DNA of 64,000 nucleotides, taken from Massilia alkalitolerans DSM 17462 (lineage in GTDB: Bacteria > Pseudomonadota > Gammaproteobacteria > Burkholderiales > Burkholderiaceae_D). Below the pieces are notes generated by a model, which was not told where the DNA came from, did no database searches, and saw only the letters and a program-made list of their open reading frames with translations. Position 1 is the first letter of the stretch. Each line of letters opens with the position of its first letter. Below, piece by piece: positions 40,612 to 50,846 of this stretch. The translations under genes were made by a program, and so were the position numbers. The stretch lies in assembly GCF_000427785.1 (NCBI RefSeq), contig NZ_ATYR01000002.1, forward strand, positions 143,265 through 207,264, in the 5' to 3' direction.

Positions 40612-42918
40612 TCAGGCGGCGGGGCCCGCCGATCCCGGGCCGTCCAGCACGGCGAGCAGGTCGTCGAGCGGCGCCGGGCGCGAGAACAGGTAGCCCTGCA
40701 TCAGCGGACTGCCGTTGCCGCTGAGGTAATCGGCCTGTTGCGCGGTCTCGATGCCCTCGGCCACCACACGCAGGCCGAGGTGCTCGGCCATCGCCAGGAT
40801 CGACTGCACGATCGCGGTGCCGTTGACGTCGTTCGGGGTGTCGCGGATGAAACTCTTGTCGATCTTGAGTTCGTAGAGCGGCATGCGCTTGAGATAGGCC
40901 AGGTTCGAGTAGCCGGTGCCGAAGTCGTCGACCGAGAAGCGGATGCCCAGGGCCGCCAGTTCGTGCATGCGGGCGATGGTCTGGTCCAGGTCCGAGACCA
41001 GCAGGCCCTCGGTGACTTCGAAGATCAGCTGGTCGGCCGGCGCGCCGGTTTCCTGCAGCACCCGGGCGACCGTCTCCACGAAGTCCGACTGGCGGAACTG
41101 CGCCGGGCTGACGTTGATCGAGAGCGGGAGCGGACGGCCGGCCGCGTCCAGGCGCAGCCAGGCTTCGCAGGCCTGGCGCAGCACCCAGGTCCCCAGCGGG
41201 ACGATCAGGCCGGTGGTTTCCGCGATCGGGATGAACACGTCCGGCGGCACCAGGATGCCGTCGGCGCGGCGCCAGCGCATCAGGAGTTCGGCGCCGACCG
41301 GCTGCTGGTCGCGGTCGACCTGCAGCTGCAGGTGCATGGCCAGTTCGCCCCGCTCGAGGGCGTTGCTGAGGTCGCGCTCGAGCGTGAGTTTTTGCTCGGC
41401 CTCGGCCAGCATGGTGGTCTCGAACAGGGCGACGCCGTTGCGGCCGCTCGCCTTGGCCTGGTACATCGCGGTGTCGGCCTCGCGCAGCAGGTCGTGGGCG
41501 GTCTGGCCGGCGCGCAGCGGCAGGGCCACGCCGATGCTGCCCGTCGAGCGGTACACGTGCTCGTCGATCGTGACTTCCTCGCCCAGCGCCGCCAGCACCT
41601 TGTGCGCCACCTTGAGCGCGGCGCCCGCTGCCTTGTCGGGGTCGTCGCCCAGGTCGTTGAGCAGGATGACGAATTCGTCGCCGCCCAGGCGCGCTACGGT
41701 GTCGCGCGCGCGCACGGTCGCGACCAGGCGCCCGGCTGCGCTGCGCAACAGGGCGTCGCCGGTGGCGTGGCCGCGGGCGTCGTTGACGTACTTGAAGTTG
41801 TCGAGGTCGATGAACAGGACGGCGCCGAGCGCGCCGCCGGCATTGCGGGCGTCCACCATGGCGTCCAGGCGCTCGGTGAACAGGCGCCGGTTCGGCAGGC
41901 CGGTCAGCACGTCGTAGAAGGCCAGGTGATGGATCGCCTTGGCTGAGTTGCGGCGCTCGGTGATGTCGCGCCCGACCACCACCCAGTGGGTGCTGCGCCC
42001 GCCGTCGCTGGCGAAGGGCACCATTTCCATCTCGGCCCAGAATGGGTCGCCGGCCTTGGTGTAGAGCAGCAGTTCGGCCGTGACCGGTTCGCCCCGCGAC
42101 ACAGCGCGCAGGATGCGCGCCAGTTCGTCGGGATCGGTGTCCTCGCCGTGCAGCAGGCGCATGCTGTGGCCGATGATCTCGTCGCGCCGGTAGCCGGTGC
42201 GGCGCTCGAAGGCTTCGTTGGCGGAAATGATCGGCTGCTGCGCGCCCGGCGCATCGATGGCGTGGGCGATCAGCACCATGTCGTTCAGGCGCGCCACCGC
42301 GGCCGAGGTCAGACGCAGTTCGGCGTTCAGCTCGTGCAGCTTGTCCTGCTTGGCTTCCAGGGTTTCGGCAAAGCCGTGCACCTCGCCGAGCGTGTCGGCC
42401 AGGCCCTTGACCAGGGCGCCGCAGGTCATCGTGATCAGGGCGCCGACGCACAGGTAGTTGAGCGTGACGATCAGCGAGGACAGCAGTTCATCCTGGCCGA
42501 GGCCGGCGACGTAGAGCTTGGCGTGGCCGGACAGGCCCAGGCCCAGGATGGTGAAGCCACTCAGGAACAGGGCCCCGAGCGCCTGGCGGGTGCCGAGCAG
42601 GACCACGGCCAGTACCGGCGGCGCCATCAGGAAGATCTGGCTGACGGCGCCGACGCCGAGCATCAGGCCGACGCCGACCAGGAACAGCATCGCCAGGAAG
42701 TTCAGGACGCGCAGCGTGTAGGGAAGACGGTCGAACCACCAGATCGCGAAGATCCAGGCCAGCGCCACCACGTCCATCGCGGCGATCTGCCAGAGACCGT
42801 CGACCATGGCCAGGATCGCACTGGGCACGGCCGCGACCACGCCGAGCAGCAGGACGGCCGACATCAGAGTCGAGAAAATGCGCGCGCGCCAGTGGGCCAG
42901 GTCGTCAAACTGTTTCAT
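40612..42918 (-). CDS. Membrane-bound PAS-GGDEF-EAL protein
   Basis: 768 residues. The N-terminal ~180 residues hold about six hydrophobic helices forming an integral membrane sensor, followed by a short coiled coil (ETLEAKQDKLHELNAEL) and a PAS domain (NEAFERRTGYRRDEIIGHS). The GGDEF domain has RLGGDEF with an RARD I-site. In the EAL domain the signature reads AELLMRW, so the motif is ELL, but the metal-binding Glu remains; NVSPAQF, EVTEG, VDDFGTGYSNLAYL, KIDKSF and AEGIET are present. Both activities remain possible. No partner gene. Confidence 0.9.
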   Translation of the reverse strand: MKQFDDLAHWRARIFSTLMSAVLLLGVVAAVPSAILAMVDGLWQIAAMDVVALAWIFAIWWFDRLPYTLRVLNFLAMLFLVGVGLMLGVGAVSQIFLMAPPVLAVVLLGTRQALGALFLSGFTILGLGLSGHAKLYVAGLGQDELLSSLIVTLNYLCVGALITMTCGALVKGLADTLGEVHGFAETLEAKQDKLHELNAELRLTSAAVARLNDMVLIAHAIDAPGAQQPIISANEAFERRTGYRRDEIIGHSMRLLHGEDTDPDELARILRAVSRGEPVTAELLLYTKAGDPFWAEMEMVPFASDGGRSTHWVVVGRDITERRNSAKAIHHLAFYDVLTGLPNRRLFTERLDAMVDARNAGGALGAVLFIDLDNFKYVNDARGHATGDALLRSAAGRLVATVRARDTVARLGGDEFVILLNDLGDDPDKAAGAALKVAHKVLAALGEEVTIDEHVYRSTGSIGVALPLRAGQTAHDLLREADTAMYQAKASGRNGVALFETTMLAEAEQKLTLERDLSNALERGELAMHLQLQVDRDQQPVGAELLMRWRRADGILVPPDVFIPIAETTGLIVPLGTWVLRQACEAWLRLDAAGRPLPLSINVSPAQFRQSDFVETVARVLQETGAPADQLIFEVTEGLLVSDLDQTIARMHELAALGIRFSVDDFGTGYSNLAYLKRMPLYELKIDKSFIRDTPNDVNGTAIVQSILAMAEHLGLRVVAEGIETAQQADYLSGNGSPLMQGYLFSRPAPLDDLLAVLDGPGSAGPAA

Positions 42919-43043
42919 GCATCAGCCTTCGTGCACCGGCGAGAATGTTTCTTTAAGTGCAATGGAATTTCTATGGATGCAAGATTATACCCGGAACTGA
43001 CGAATTCGCTTGTTGCTTGTTGGGAAAACGCAGCAGGCTTCGC

Positions 43044-43745
43044 TCAGACGCTGTGCGCCAGCCCGAGCTTGCGGTTGGCGGGCACCGCCACATCCATCAT
43101 CTTCGGGCGCGGCAGGTCCAGCGCGGCCATCAGCGCCATGAATTCCTCGTGCGAGCGGCCGGCCAGGCGCGCATTGTGGCGCTTCTCCCAGCCGATGGTG
43201 GACACCGACTGGCCACGATAGTCGTGGCCCGGCCAGACCCGGGTGGCCTCGTCCAGCGCAAACAGCTTGCGGGTGACGCTGTCGTACAACGCGGACGCAG
43301 AGCCGCCCTGGAAGTCGGTGCGCCCGCAGCCGTCCACCAGCAGGGTGTCGCCGGTGAACAGGTTGCCGCGCCACAGGTAGCACATGCTGCCCGCGGTGTG
43401 GCCGGGGGTGTGGATGACGGCGATGTGCTCGCGCCCGCCGAAGGCAATGAGGTCGCCGTCCTGCAGCTGCACTTCGGCCGGCGGGATGCCGCAGCCGCTC
43501 GGCACGCAGGCCTTGGCGCCGGTCAGGGCGCGCAGCTTGCCGGCCGAGGTGACATGGTCGGCATGGGCGTGGGTTTCCAGCACGTGGGTCAGCCTCAATC
43601 CGAGGCGCTCGATGTGCGCGAGGTCGCGCTGCCAATGGCGGTCGACCGGGTCGATGATCACCGCTTCAATGCCGCCAGGTGCGGACAGGATGTAGGTGTA
43701 GGTCGAGGATTCGGCGTCGAACAGCTGGATCGGGTTTACTTGCAT
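43044..43745 (-). CDS. Metallo-beta-lactamase-fold hydrolase, ETHE1-like persulfide dioxygenase
   Basis: 233 residues from ATG 43745 (AGGAG upstream). Metal motif THAHADHVTS, further ligands in TPGHTAGSMCY and FTGDTLLVDGCGRTDFQGG, and WPGHDYRGQSVSTIGWEK. The GRTDFQ(G/x) and HDYxG blocks are characteristic of ETHE1-type sulfur dioxygenases, which oxidise glutathione persulfide to sulfite with Fe(II). Its 5' neighbour across 57 bases is a TlpA-like thioredoxin gene, a loose thiol-redox link. Confidence 0.83.
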   Translation of the reverse strand: MQVNPIQLFDAESSTYTYILSAPGGIEAVIIDPVDRHWQRDLAHIERLGLRLTHVLETHAHADHVTSAGKLRALTGAKACVPSGCGIPPAEVQLQDGDLIAFGGREHIAVIHTPGHTAGSMCYLWRGNLFTGDTLLVDGCGRTDFQGGSASALYDSVTRKLFALDEATRVWPGHDYRGQSVSTIGWEKRHNARLAGRSHEEFMALMAALDLPRPKMMDVAVPANRKLGLAHSV

Positions 43746-43802
43746 GGGCTCTCCTGGGTGCGGCGTGAGTTGTACCACAGGATTGCTCATGGGGGAAGGC
43801 GG

Positions 43803-44609
43803 CTAGCGCTCCAGCGCGGCCAGCTTCTCCCTCAAGCTTGCCTCCGACAGCTCTCCCACATGACGGAAGCGCAGCCTGCCTTGCGCGTCATAGAACAGGG
43901 TGGTCGGGAAACCCACCGCCCCGGTACGCGCGCCCAGCTGGCCGGCCGGGTCGATCACCACGTTCTCCATGCGCAGGCCCTGCGCCGTCAAGAATGCCTG
44001 GACCGTGCTCGCAGACTCGCGCTGGTTGACGAAGACGAAGCCGACGTCCGGCCGCTTGCGCTGCATCGCCGCCAAAGCCGGCATTTCGCGCCGGCAGGGC
44101 GGGCACCAGGTGGCCCACAGGTTCACGACCAGCGGCTTGCCCTGGTAGGCGCGCAGCGGCACCTCGCTGCCGTCGAGCCGGCGCACGCTGAGCTCGGGCA
44201 TCGGCGCATGGGGCGGGGCGAAGGCCGGCAGCAACAGGCTGCCGCCCATCCAGAGCGCGATCCCGGCCAGGCTCGATACCAGCAGGGGGCGGCGCAGCCC
44301 GGGGGCGCGGCGGGTCAGCTCGGCGCCCACCACGCAGGCGACCACCAGTCCCGCGGTGGCGTCGAAGCCGCCGTCGCGGAAGTCCAGCGCGGCCCAGGGC
44401 TTATCGAGGAACAGGTCGTGGTGGCGCAGCACGAACACGGCGCGCGCGGCGACAAAGCCGGCGAGCAGCATCTTCCACAGGATCGGGCCGGGATCGAGGG
44501 CGCGGCGGCGCCGGAACCACTCGGCCAGCAGGTTGGCCAGCAGGATGCCGCCCACGACCAGCAGCACGCCCGTGGGCAGGACAAGGGGGCCTAGTGTGAG
44601 AACATCCAT
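43803..44609 (-). CDS. TlpA-family thiol:disulfide oxidoreductase with multi-helix membrane N-terminus
   Basis: 268 residues. Residues 1-135 contain about four hydrophobic helices and resemble part of an Lgt-like membrane domain. The C-terminal half is a periplasmic thioredoxin fold of the TlpA/ResA type with active-site WATWCPPCRREMP and the cis-Pro in VGFPTTLFYD. Probably reduces or forms disulfides in exported proteins such as cytochrome c apoproteins. TlpA usually has only one anchor helix, so the extended membrane part is unusual. Confidence 0.83.
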   Translation of the reverse strand: MDVLTLGPLVLPTGVLLVVGGILLANLLAEWFRRRRALDPGPILWKMLLAGFVAARAVFVLRHHDLFLDKPWAALDFRDGGFDATAGLVVACVVGAELTRRAPGLRRPLLVSSLAGIALWMGGSLLLPAFAPPHAPMPELSVRRLDGSEVPLRAYQGKPLVVNLWATWCPPCRREMPALAAMQRKRPDVGFVFVNQRESASTVQAFLTAQGLRMENVVIDPAGQLGARTGAVGFPTTLFYDAQGRLRFRHVGELSEASLREKLAALER

Positions 44610-44666
44610 CGCGCGCTTTTCATGGTTGAGATAGCGCGACGATACCGCAACAGGCTTAGCAGAAGA

Positions 44667-45995
44667 TTAATCCCGCTCCGGCTCCGGCTCGATCGGCACG
44701 TAGCGCGAGACCATGATGCGGTCGATGCGGTTGCCGTCCATGTCCATGACCTCGAAGCGGAAGCCTTCCCAATCGACGATCTCGGCCGGCTTCGGGATGT
44801 AGCCCAGCTGGTAGAGCAGGAAGCCGGCCAGGGTGTGGTAGGCGCCTTCGTCCTCGCCGGGGAACACGAGGGTCGTTTCAAGCAGGTCGCGGAAGCGGTC
44901 CAGCGAGATGCCGCCGTCCACCAGCCAGCTGCCGTCCGGACGCCGCACGGCGTCGGCGTCGTGTTCCTCGCCGGCCACGGTGACGTCGCCCACCAGGGCG
45001 CTCATCACGTCGCTGAGCGTGACCATGCCCTGGATGTCGCCGTACTCGTCGACGATCAGGGCCAGCTCGGCGCGGTTCTTCTTGAACATCTCGAGCAGGG
45101 CCATGGCGCTCACGGTCTCGGGCACGTACAGCAGCTCCTGCACCGCGCCGTCGAGGTCGACCGCGTCGAGCGAACCGATGCGCACTGCCTGGGCGAACAG
45201 GTCGCGCGCCATCACGTAGCCCAGGATGTGCGAGCGGTCGCCGCGGCAGACCGGGTAGCGGCTGTAGGGATTGGTGGCGATGGCTTCGAGGTTCTGCTGG
45301 CGGTCGTCCTCGAGGTCGAGGATCACCAGGTCGACGCGCGGCGTCATCAGGGACTTCAGGTGCTGGTCGTCCAGGCGCAACGCGCGCTGCACGATGTCGT
45401 ACTCGGTCTTTTCGAACACGCCGGTGTCGGCGCCTTCCTTGATGCTGCCGATGATGTCTTCCTCGGTCGGCGCTTCTTCCTTGGCCGCGCGGATGCCGAG
45501 CACGCGCACGATGGCGTTGGTGGCCAGGGACAGGAACTTGACGAAGGGCGACATGATGACCGACAGCGTGCGCAGCGGCTGCGAGATCAGGGTGGCCACC
45601 GTCTCCGGGAAGGCCATGGCGATGCGCTTGGGGACCAGTTCGCCGAAGATGATCGAGGCGACCGTGATCGCGATCACGACCACGGCGAGCGCGACCTCGC
45701 GCGCATAGGGGCCGATCACCGGCAGCGTCGCCAGTTCGGGCGTGAGGTGGCTGACCAGGGAGGCTTCGCCGAACGCACCGTTGAAAATGCCGATCAGGGT
45801 GATCCCGACCTGCACGGTCGATAGGAAGTGACTGGGGTCGTCGGCCAGCTTGAGGGCGGCGCGCGCCCCGCGGTTTCCTTCTTCGGCGCGCCGCTCGAGA
45901 CGCATCCGCTTGGCCGAGACCAGTGCCAACTCGCTCATGGCGAACACTCCGTTCATCAGGATGAGGAAGGAGATGATCAGTATGTCGGTTAACAC
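44667..45995 (-). CDS. CNNM/CorC-HlyC family membrane protein (UPF0053)
   Basis: 442 residues. N-terminal DUF21/CNNM transmembrane domain (FLILMNGVFAMSELALVSAKRMRLE, GITLIGIFNGAFGE, FGELVPKRIA), then a CBS pair (MTPRVDLVILD, ALIVDEYGDIQGMVTLSDVM) and a C-terminal CorC_HlyC domain (DGGISLDRFRDLL, YHTLAGFLLYQLGYIP). Related proteins mediate Mg2+ or Co2+ efflux; hemolysin activity is a historical label. Single gene. Confidence 0.92.
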   Translation of the reverse strand: MLTDILIISFLILMNGVFAMSELALVSAKRMRLERRAEEGNRGARAALKLADDPSHFLSTVQVGITLIGIFNGAFGEASLVSHLTPELATLPVIGPYAREVALAVVVIAITVASIIFGELVPKRIAMAFPETVATLISQPLRTLSVIMSPFVKFLSLATNAIVRVLGIRAAKEEAPTEEDIIGSIKEGADTGVFEKTEYDIVQRALRLDDQHLKSLMTPRVDLVILDLEDDRQQNLEAIATNPYSRYPVCRGDRSHILGYVMARDLFAQAVRIGSLDAVDLDGAVQELLYVPETVSAMALLEMFKKNRAELALIVDEYGDIQGMVTLSDVMSALVGDVTVAGEEHDADAVRRPDGSWLVDGGISLDRFRDLLETTLVFPGEDEGAYHTLAGFLLYQLGYIPKPAEIVDWEGFRFEVMDMDGNRIDRIMVSRYVPIEPEPERD

Positions 45996-46114
45996 TGGCG
46001 CGGGGCCTCCGTCGGACTATCCGGGCCGCGACCGGTCACGCGCGAAAATGGCGTACGCCACATCATCGCATGACGGAAGGGGTTTCCGCCACACGAATTG
46101 CCAACTTGACATCG

Positions 46115-47422
46115 TTACGGAGCCAAGCGGAAATGCTTGCCGATGCCCGCCCAGCACTGCTGGTAGTCCGCCTGCAGCTGGGGCGAGGACAGCGCGTACG
46201 GGGTCGGCACGATCACGTGGCGGGTCTCGAACATGAAGGCCATGGTGTCCAGCACCTTGTGCGGCTTGCCGGTATCCGCGCTGCTGGCCTTGTCGAACGT
46301 GGCGGCGTCCGGTCCGTGTCCGCTCATGCAGTTGTGCAGGCTGGCGCCGCCCGGCACGAAGCCTTCGGCCTTGGCGTCGTAGGCGCCGTGGATCAGGCCC
46401 ATGAATTCGCTGGCCACGTTGCGGTGGAACCAGGGCGGGCGGAAGCTGTGTTCGGCGACCAGCCAGCGCGGCGGGAAGATCACGAAGTCCAGCGTGTCCA
46501 CGCCCGGGGTGTCGCTGGGCGCCTGCAGCACCAGGAAGATCGACGGGTCCGGATGGTCGTAGCTGATCGAGCCGATGGTGTTGAAGTGGCGCAGGTCGTA
46601 TTTATAGGGCGCGTAGTTGCCGTGCCAGGCGACCACGTCGAGCGGCGAGTGGCCGATGTGGGCGCGCCACAGGCCGCCGCAGAACTTCGCCACCAGCTCG
46701 AAGTCGCCTTCCAGGTCTTCGTAGCGCGCGATCGGCGTGAGGAAGTCGCGCGGGTTGGCCAGGCCGTTCGAGCCGATCGGGCCCATGTCGGGGAGCTGCA
46801 GCAGGGCGCCAAAGTTCTCGCAGATGTAGCCGCGCGCCTGTCCGTCCGGCAGGCTGACGCTAAAGCGCACCCCGCGCGGGATCACGGCGATCTGCTGCGG
46901 CTCCACCGCCAGGAGACCGAGCTCGGTGGCGATCGCCAGGCGTCCCGCTTGCGGCACCACCAGCAGCTCGCCGTCGGCGCTGTAGAAGTAGCGCCCTTCC
47001 ATGTCCTTGTTGGCGGCGTACAGGTGGATCGCGCAGCCGCTCATGGCTTCCGGCGAGCCGTTGCCGGCCATGGTGACCCAGCCGTCGATGAAGTCGGTGG
47101 GCGCGTCGGGCATCGGCAGGGGGCTCCAGCGCAACTGGTTGGGCGGCGCCGGGGTGTCGAAGCGCGAGACGATGCGGCCCGCGTCGATCGGCGTGAAGCT
47201 GCCGTGCACGGCGGCCGGGCGGATCCGGTACAGCCAGGAACGACGGTTGTGGCTGCGCGGGGCGGTGAAGGCGGTGCCCGAGATCTGTTCGGCATACAGG
47301 CCGTAGGCCACGCGCTGCGGCGAGTTGCGGTGCAGGGGCAGGGCGCCGGGCAGGGCTTCGGTGGCGAACTCGTTGCCGAAGCCGCTCATGTATCCGCTCA
47401 TGGTGGCGGTGGACTCGCTCAT
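46115..47422 (-). CDS. hmgA: Homogentisate 1,2-dioxygenase
   Basis: 435 residues from ATG 47422. The Fe(II) ligands lie in [18 protein letters not shown] (His, Glu, His); other marks are [31 protein letters not shown] and [12 protein letters not shown]. It opens the ring of homogentisate to maleylacetoacetate, the second-stage step of tyrosine breakdown. Divergent from a LysR gene, with a perfect dyad between them. The next pathway gene, fumarylacetoacetase, is not in the window. Confidence 0.96.
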   Translation of the reverse strand: MSESTATMSGYMSGFGNEFATEALPGALPLHRNSPQRVAYGLYAEQISGTAFTAPRSHNRRSWLYRIRPAAVHGSFTPIDAGRIVSRFDTPAPPNQLRWSPLPMPDAPTDFIDGWVTMAGNGSPEAMSGCAIHLYAANKDMEGRYFYSADGELLVVPQAGRLAIATELGLLAVEPQQIAVIPRGVRFSVSLPDGQARGYICENFGALLQLPDMGPIGSNGLANPRDFLTPIARYEDLEGDFELVAKFCGGLWRAHIGHSPLDVVAWHGNYAPYKYDLRHFNTIGSISYDHPDPSIFLVLQAPSDTPGVDTLDFVIFPPRWLVAEHSFRPPWFHRNVASEFMGLIHGAYDAKAEGFVPGGASLHNCMSGHGPDAATFDKASSADTGKPHKVLDTMAFMFETRHVIVPTPYALSSPQLQADYQQCWAGIGKHFRLAP

Positions 47423-47481
47423 GCTCACTCTCATGTGGTTGGATGCCGCTACTCTAGAAGAATCCCGCATGTTTTACGAGA

Positions 47482-47506
47482 TGAATAGAAAAATGTAGAC
47501 TATTCA
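47482..47506 (+). promoter_or_regulatory. LysR-type operator between hmgA and its divergent regulator
   Basis: TGAATAG (47482-47488), 11-base spacer, CTATTCA (47500-47506): a perfect 7-11-7 dyad, containing the T-N11-A pattern of LysR boxes. It starts 60 bases upstream of hmgA and ends 65 bases before the LysR start. Confidence 0.7.
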
Positions 47507-47570
47507 CCATCTAAATATTGCTGTTCGTGCGGCCAAGGCGCGCCCACAATGCAGCCCTGACAGAACGCCC

Positions 47571-48476
47571 ATGATCGAACCGCACGATATCGACCTGAAC
47601 CTGCTCTCGGTATTCCAGGAAGTGTACCGGGAACGCCAGATCTCCTCGGCTGCGCGCAAGCTGGGACTGAGCCAGTCAGCGGTGAGCAATGCGCTGGCGC
47701 GGCTGCGCCGCGCTTTTGGGGACGAGCTGTTCGTGCGCACCGCCAGCGGCATGCAGCCGACGCCGCTGGCAACGCAGATGGCCGAACCGATCGGCGTGGC
47801 GATGGCCCAGGTCGCGCTGGCGCTGAACCAGCGCAGCCGTTTCGACCCGGCGACCAGCAGCAGGCGCTTCGTGCTGGCGATGACGGACGTGGGCGAGATC
47901 TACTTCATGCCCACCCTGATCGAGCGCTGCAAGCTGCTGGCGCCGCTGGTCGAGATCAGCTCGATGCGCGCAGGCAGCCTGGCGCTGAAGGAGGAAATGG
48001 AAGGCGGGCGGGTGGACCTGGCGGTCGGGCCCTTCGAGGACATCTCGGAAGCGCTGTACCAGCGCCAGCTGTTCCGCCAGCCCTACGTGACGATGATGCG
48101 CAAGGGCCATCCGCTGGGGAAGGGCGAAGTGAGCCTGGCGCGTTTCGTGAAGGCCGAACACCTGCTGGTCGATGCGAACGAGAGTCCGTACGACCGCATC
48201 AACGCGCTGCTGGCGCGCGCCGGGGTCGGGCCATCGGTGCGCTTCCGGGTGCCGCACTTCACGGCGGTGCCCTATATGGTGAGTACGAGCGACCTGGTGG
48301 TCACCGTGCCGCAGAAGCTGGCCGAACGCGCGGCGCTGCCCTTCGGCCTGGAGTGGATCGTGCCGCCCCTGGAACTGCCGACGCTGCAGACCAACGTGTT
48401 CTGGCACCGGCGTTACAACCAGGACCCGGGCAACCAGTGGCTGCGCGGATTGCTGGCGGAAGTATTTGCGGAGTAG
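47571..48476 (+). CDS. LysR-family regulator of tyrosine/homogentisate catabolism
   Basis: 301 residues. N-terminal helix-turn-helix of the NodD/LinR-like type ([38 protein letters not shown]), followed by an effector-binding half ([17 protein letters not shown]). It lies between divergent hmgA and co-directional hpd, 44 bases before the latter, so it very probably controls both. Whether it activates or represses cannot be read from sequence. Confidence 0.88.
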   Translation: MIEPHDIDLNLLSVFQEVYRERQISSAARKLGLSQSAVSNALARLRRAFGDELFVRTASGMQPTPLATQMAEPIGVAMAQVALALNQRSRFDPATSSRRFVLAMTDVGEIYFMPTLIERCKLLAPLVEISSMRAGSLALKEEMEGGRVDLAVGPFEDISEALYQRQLFRQPYVTMMRKGHPLGKGEVSLARFVKAEHLLVDANESPYDRINALLARAGVGPSVRFRVPHFTAVPYMVSTSDLVVTVPQKLAERAALPFGLEWIVPPLELPTLQTNVFWHRRYNQDPGNQWLRGLLAEVFAE

Positions 48477-48520
48477 GACGTATTTTGAACCTGACCAACG
48501 AGACACAAGGAAGAGAAGAA

Positions 48521-49609
<1,089 letters not shown>

Positions 49610-49621
49610 GTCCGGATAGCG

Positions 49622-49654
49622 GGGCGGCGCGGCGCGCGCCGTCCGCCCTGTTTT
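49622..49654 (+). terminator. Rho-independent terminator after hpd
   Basis: GGGCGG (49622-49627) and CCGCCC (49643-49648) enclose a self-complementary GC core, followed by TGTTTT ending at 49654. It lies 12 bases after the hpd stop. Confidence 0.75.
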
Positions 49655-49689
49655 GCTATCCTGAGCGCTTTGCCTCCTTCAGAAGCCTC

Positions 49690-50037
49690 ATGCTGGCCGC
49701 CTTCACCATCCTCCTGCTGTTCCAATGCCTCGGCGAAGGCATCGTCTTCCTCCTGAAGCTCCCGATTCCCGGCCCGGTGGCCGGCATGCTGCTCCTGATG
49801 GCCGCCTTGCTGGCCTGGCCGCCGCTGGAGAAGCGCATCGAGGAAGCCGCCAATACCCTGCTGTCGCACCTGTCCCTGCTATTCGTGCCGGCCGGCGTCG
49901 GCATCGTGGCCACCGCGGCCAGCGGCAGCGGCCACTGGTTCGCCATCCTCGCCTCGCTCATCGCCAGCACCGCCCTGACGCTGGCGGTGACCGGCCTGCT
50001 GCTGCGTGGACTCGGGAACAAGGCCGGCGATGCTTGA
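49690..50037 (+). CDS. CidA/LrgA-family membrane protein
   Basis: 115 residues with four helices. Family signature LKLPIPGPVAGMLLLM near residue 25 and HLSLLFVPAGVGIVA near residue 65. Holin-like LrgA/CidA proteins influence murein hydrolase export and, in plants and bacteria, glycolate/pyruvate movement. Overlaps the LrgB-like gene by eight bases, so the two are translated together. Confidence 0.9.
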   Translation: MLAAFTILLLFQCLGEGIVFLLKLPIPGPVAGMLLLMAALLAWPPLEKRIEEAANTLLSHLSLLFVPAGVGIVATAASGSGHWFAILASLIASTALTLAVTGLLLRGLGNKAGDA

Positions 50038-50767
50038 GCTGAACGAGTTCTCCCAATTCTGGGTCTACCTGTCCGCCTCGCCGCTGCTGGGCCTGACCAT
50101 GACCCTGTGTGCCTACCTGGCGGCGCACCGCATCACCGCCTTCTTCAAGGGCGCGCCGCTGGCCAATCCGGTGGCGATCTCGATCGCCCTGGTGGCCTTC
50201 GTGCTGTGGCTGTCCGGCATGTCCTACCAGCGCTACTTCGCCGGCGCCCAGTTCGTGCACTTCCTGCTTGGCCCCGCCACGGTGGCGCTGGCGTTGCCGC
50301 TGGTGCGCCAGCTGCCACGCCTGCGCAAGGCCGGCCGAGCGCTGGCATGCGCCCTGGTGCTGGGATCGGTGACGGCGATCGTCTCCAGCGTGGCCATCGC
50401 GCTGCTGCTGGACGCGAGCCCACAGCTGGCCGCCACCCTGGGCCCGAAATCGGCCACCTCGCCGATCGCGATGGCGGTGTCGGAGCGCCTGGGCGGCATT
50501 CCGGCCCTGACGGCGGCGCTGGTGATCGGCACCGGCATCTTCGGGGCAATTGCCGGCCCCTGGCTGTTCGACCGCCTGCGCATCGCCTCGCCGGCGGCGC
50601 GCGGTTTCGCCCTGGGCCTGGCCTCGCACGGCATCGGCACCGCCCGGGCATTCCAGTCTGGCGCCGAGATGGGCGCCTTTGCCGGGCTCGCCATGGGCCT
50701 GAACGGCGCCTTGACGGCAGTGATTGCACCTTGGCTGGTGCCGGCGGTCTTGCGCTGGCTGGGCTGA
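50030..50767 (+). CDS. CidB/LrgB-family membrane protein
   Basis: 245 residues from ATG 50030. LrgB signatures: NPVAISIALVAFVLWLSG, FLLGPATVALALPL, PKSATSPIAMAVSERLGG and SHGIGTARAFQ. Partner of the preceding LrgA-like protein. Reported roles are control of autolysis and export of central metabolites; which applies here is unknown. A LysR regulator, often next to such pairs, is not adjacent. Confidence 0.9.
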   Translation: MLELNEFSQFWVYLSASPLLGLTMTLCAYLAAHRITAFFKGAPLANPVAISIALVAFVLWLSGMSYQRYFAGAQFVHFLLGPATVALALPLVRQLPRLRKAGRALACALVLGSVTAIVSSVAIALLLDASPQLAATLGPKSATSPIAMAVSERLGGIPALTAALVIGTGIFGAIAGPWLFDRLRIASPAARGFALGLASHGIGTARAFQSGAEMGAFAGLAMGLNGALTAVIAPWLVPAVLRWLG

Positions 50768-50846
50768 AGATTCCTGCAGGCAGCGTAGCGCCGTCAATTT
50801 ACTCAGATCGCTAGACTTCGGCTATTTGCATGTAAAGGAATCGGAC

